This document shows positions 26,016 to 26,354 of a DNA stretch of 26,354 nucleotides, piece by piece; position 1 is the first letter of the stretch, and each line of letters opens with the position of its first letter. Position numbers and translations under genes: made by a program. The stretch is from Chryseosolibacter sp039917935 (lineage in GTDB: Bacteria > Bacteroidota > Bacteroidia > Cytophagales > Cyclobacteriaceae), in assembly GCA_039917935.1 (NCBI GenBank), contig JBDSIM010000120.1, positions 1-26,354 of the forward strand, given 5' to 3'. The notes beneath the pieces are model-generated. The model ran no database searches, had not been told where the DNA came from, and saw nothing but the letters and a program-made list of their open reading frames with translations.

Positions 26016-26354
26016 TTATGCCAGCGTAAGGCGCTCAGATTTCTCTTTGACTTCAAGCAAGGAATAGTCACGGCCATTCTGTAGCCTCACGGTTGCAACA
26101 AGTTGGGGATGGCGGTTAAAAGGAGTTCCTCATTCCTTGCCGCAATAGATCACGCCAGCACTCACCGTCAGTGCTGCTGCCAGCACACCTTCCTCTGAGA
26201 AATTTATATTCGGGAATCCTGGAACGTATCGTAACGTCATAATACATTTTGTTTTGTCGCAAGACCAGATAAAGTAAACGAACTTAAAACTACTTTCGGT
26301 ATTGTTGATCAGTGACTTTCTCCATCCAATCAACAACTTTACCATTCAGTTGTT
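26016..26354 (-). pseudogene. broken gene at the window edge, family not recognised
   Basis: The minus strand carries coding-like text in shifting frames. It enters from the right edge as LNGKVVDWMEKVTDQQYRK and a stop, switches frame to PGFPNINFSEEGVLAAALTV and SAGVIYCGKE, meets a TGA at about 26130, and continues in the same frame as GTPFNRHPQLVATVRLQNGR, DYSLLEVKEKSERLTLA, ending with TAA at 26016. At least one frameshift and one in-frame stop separate the pieces. It converges on the cytochrome propeller gene with a 42-bp gap. The start lies outside the window. Confidence 0.5.

Noticed and set aside
1..26354. tRNA, rRNA, CRISPR arrays, transposases or phage integrases
   Set aside because: None seen. 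The tandem 11-mers at 6608 are too few and short for a CRISPR array, and no transposase-like frame or terminal inverted repeats were found around the debris zones.

Overview
The window looks like a chromosomal stretch from a Bacteroidota bacterium, most likely an environmental Cytophagales-type organism. The reasons are a SusC/SusD (RagA/RagB) pair behind a FecR-like anti-sigma factor and a divergent ECF sigma factor, lipoproteins with Bacteroidota-style lipoboxes, few Shine-Dalgarno sequences, moderate G+C, and three large proteins of the 'membrane-bound dehydrogenase' (TIGR02604) type that are common in Planctomycetes and in Bacteroidota such as Spirosoma and Dyadobacter. The assignment rests on gene content only.

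Layout. Positions 1-2172 are gene debris: a truncated and frameshifted alpha/beta hydrolase (-), a GT1-type glycosyltransferase broken by two frameshifts (+), a membrane-protein tail (+) and a universal-stress-protein head (-) that overlap each other. Positions 2314-6525 hold a minus-strand two-gene unit: a secreted alpha/beta hydrolase/esterase followed by a 1081-aa lipoprotein that fuses an SGNH-like domain, a beta-propeller, a HEAT-like region and an azurin-like cupredoxin. Three tandem copies of an 11-bp palindrome, ATGTANTACAT, lie just upstream of this unit. Positions 6676-8196 are a second debris zone: an orphan minus-strand ORF, a HEPN-domain remnant, a frameshifted TPR/coiled-coil protein, and a decayed partial duplicate of the fecR gene that survives intact at 13364.

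Positions 8308-12326 carry a 1010-aa cytochrome c-bearing propeller lipoprotein and a PIG-L family deacetylase. Positions 12474-22455 are a regulated uptake and oxidation locus: ECF sigma factor (-), then fecR, susC, susD, a GMC-type FAD oxidoreductase and its Tat-signal partner, gluconate 2-dehydrogenase subunit 3-like. After a 470-bp gap holding a dead C-terminal domain comes a second 1015-aa cytochrome c propeller lipoprotein (22926-25973). The right edge (26016-26354) is another broken gene on the minus strand.

How the genes may work together (inference). A glycan or glycoside ligand is sensed through the STN domain of SusC, FecR and the sigma factor. SusCD imports it. The GMC enzyme, carried to the periplasm by the Tat signal of its small partner, oxidises the sugar, possibly at C3. 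Electrons could pass to the CxxCH domains of the propeller lipoproteins, or to the cupredoxin of the third one. PIG-L and the esterase could remove acyl groups. No 3-keto-glycoside hydrolase (DUF1080) or glycoside hydrolase is visible here, so the substrate cannot be named. All broken genes lie between intact ones and the long ORFs are undamaged, so the lesions look like real decay rather than poor sequence.
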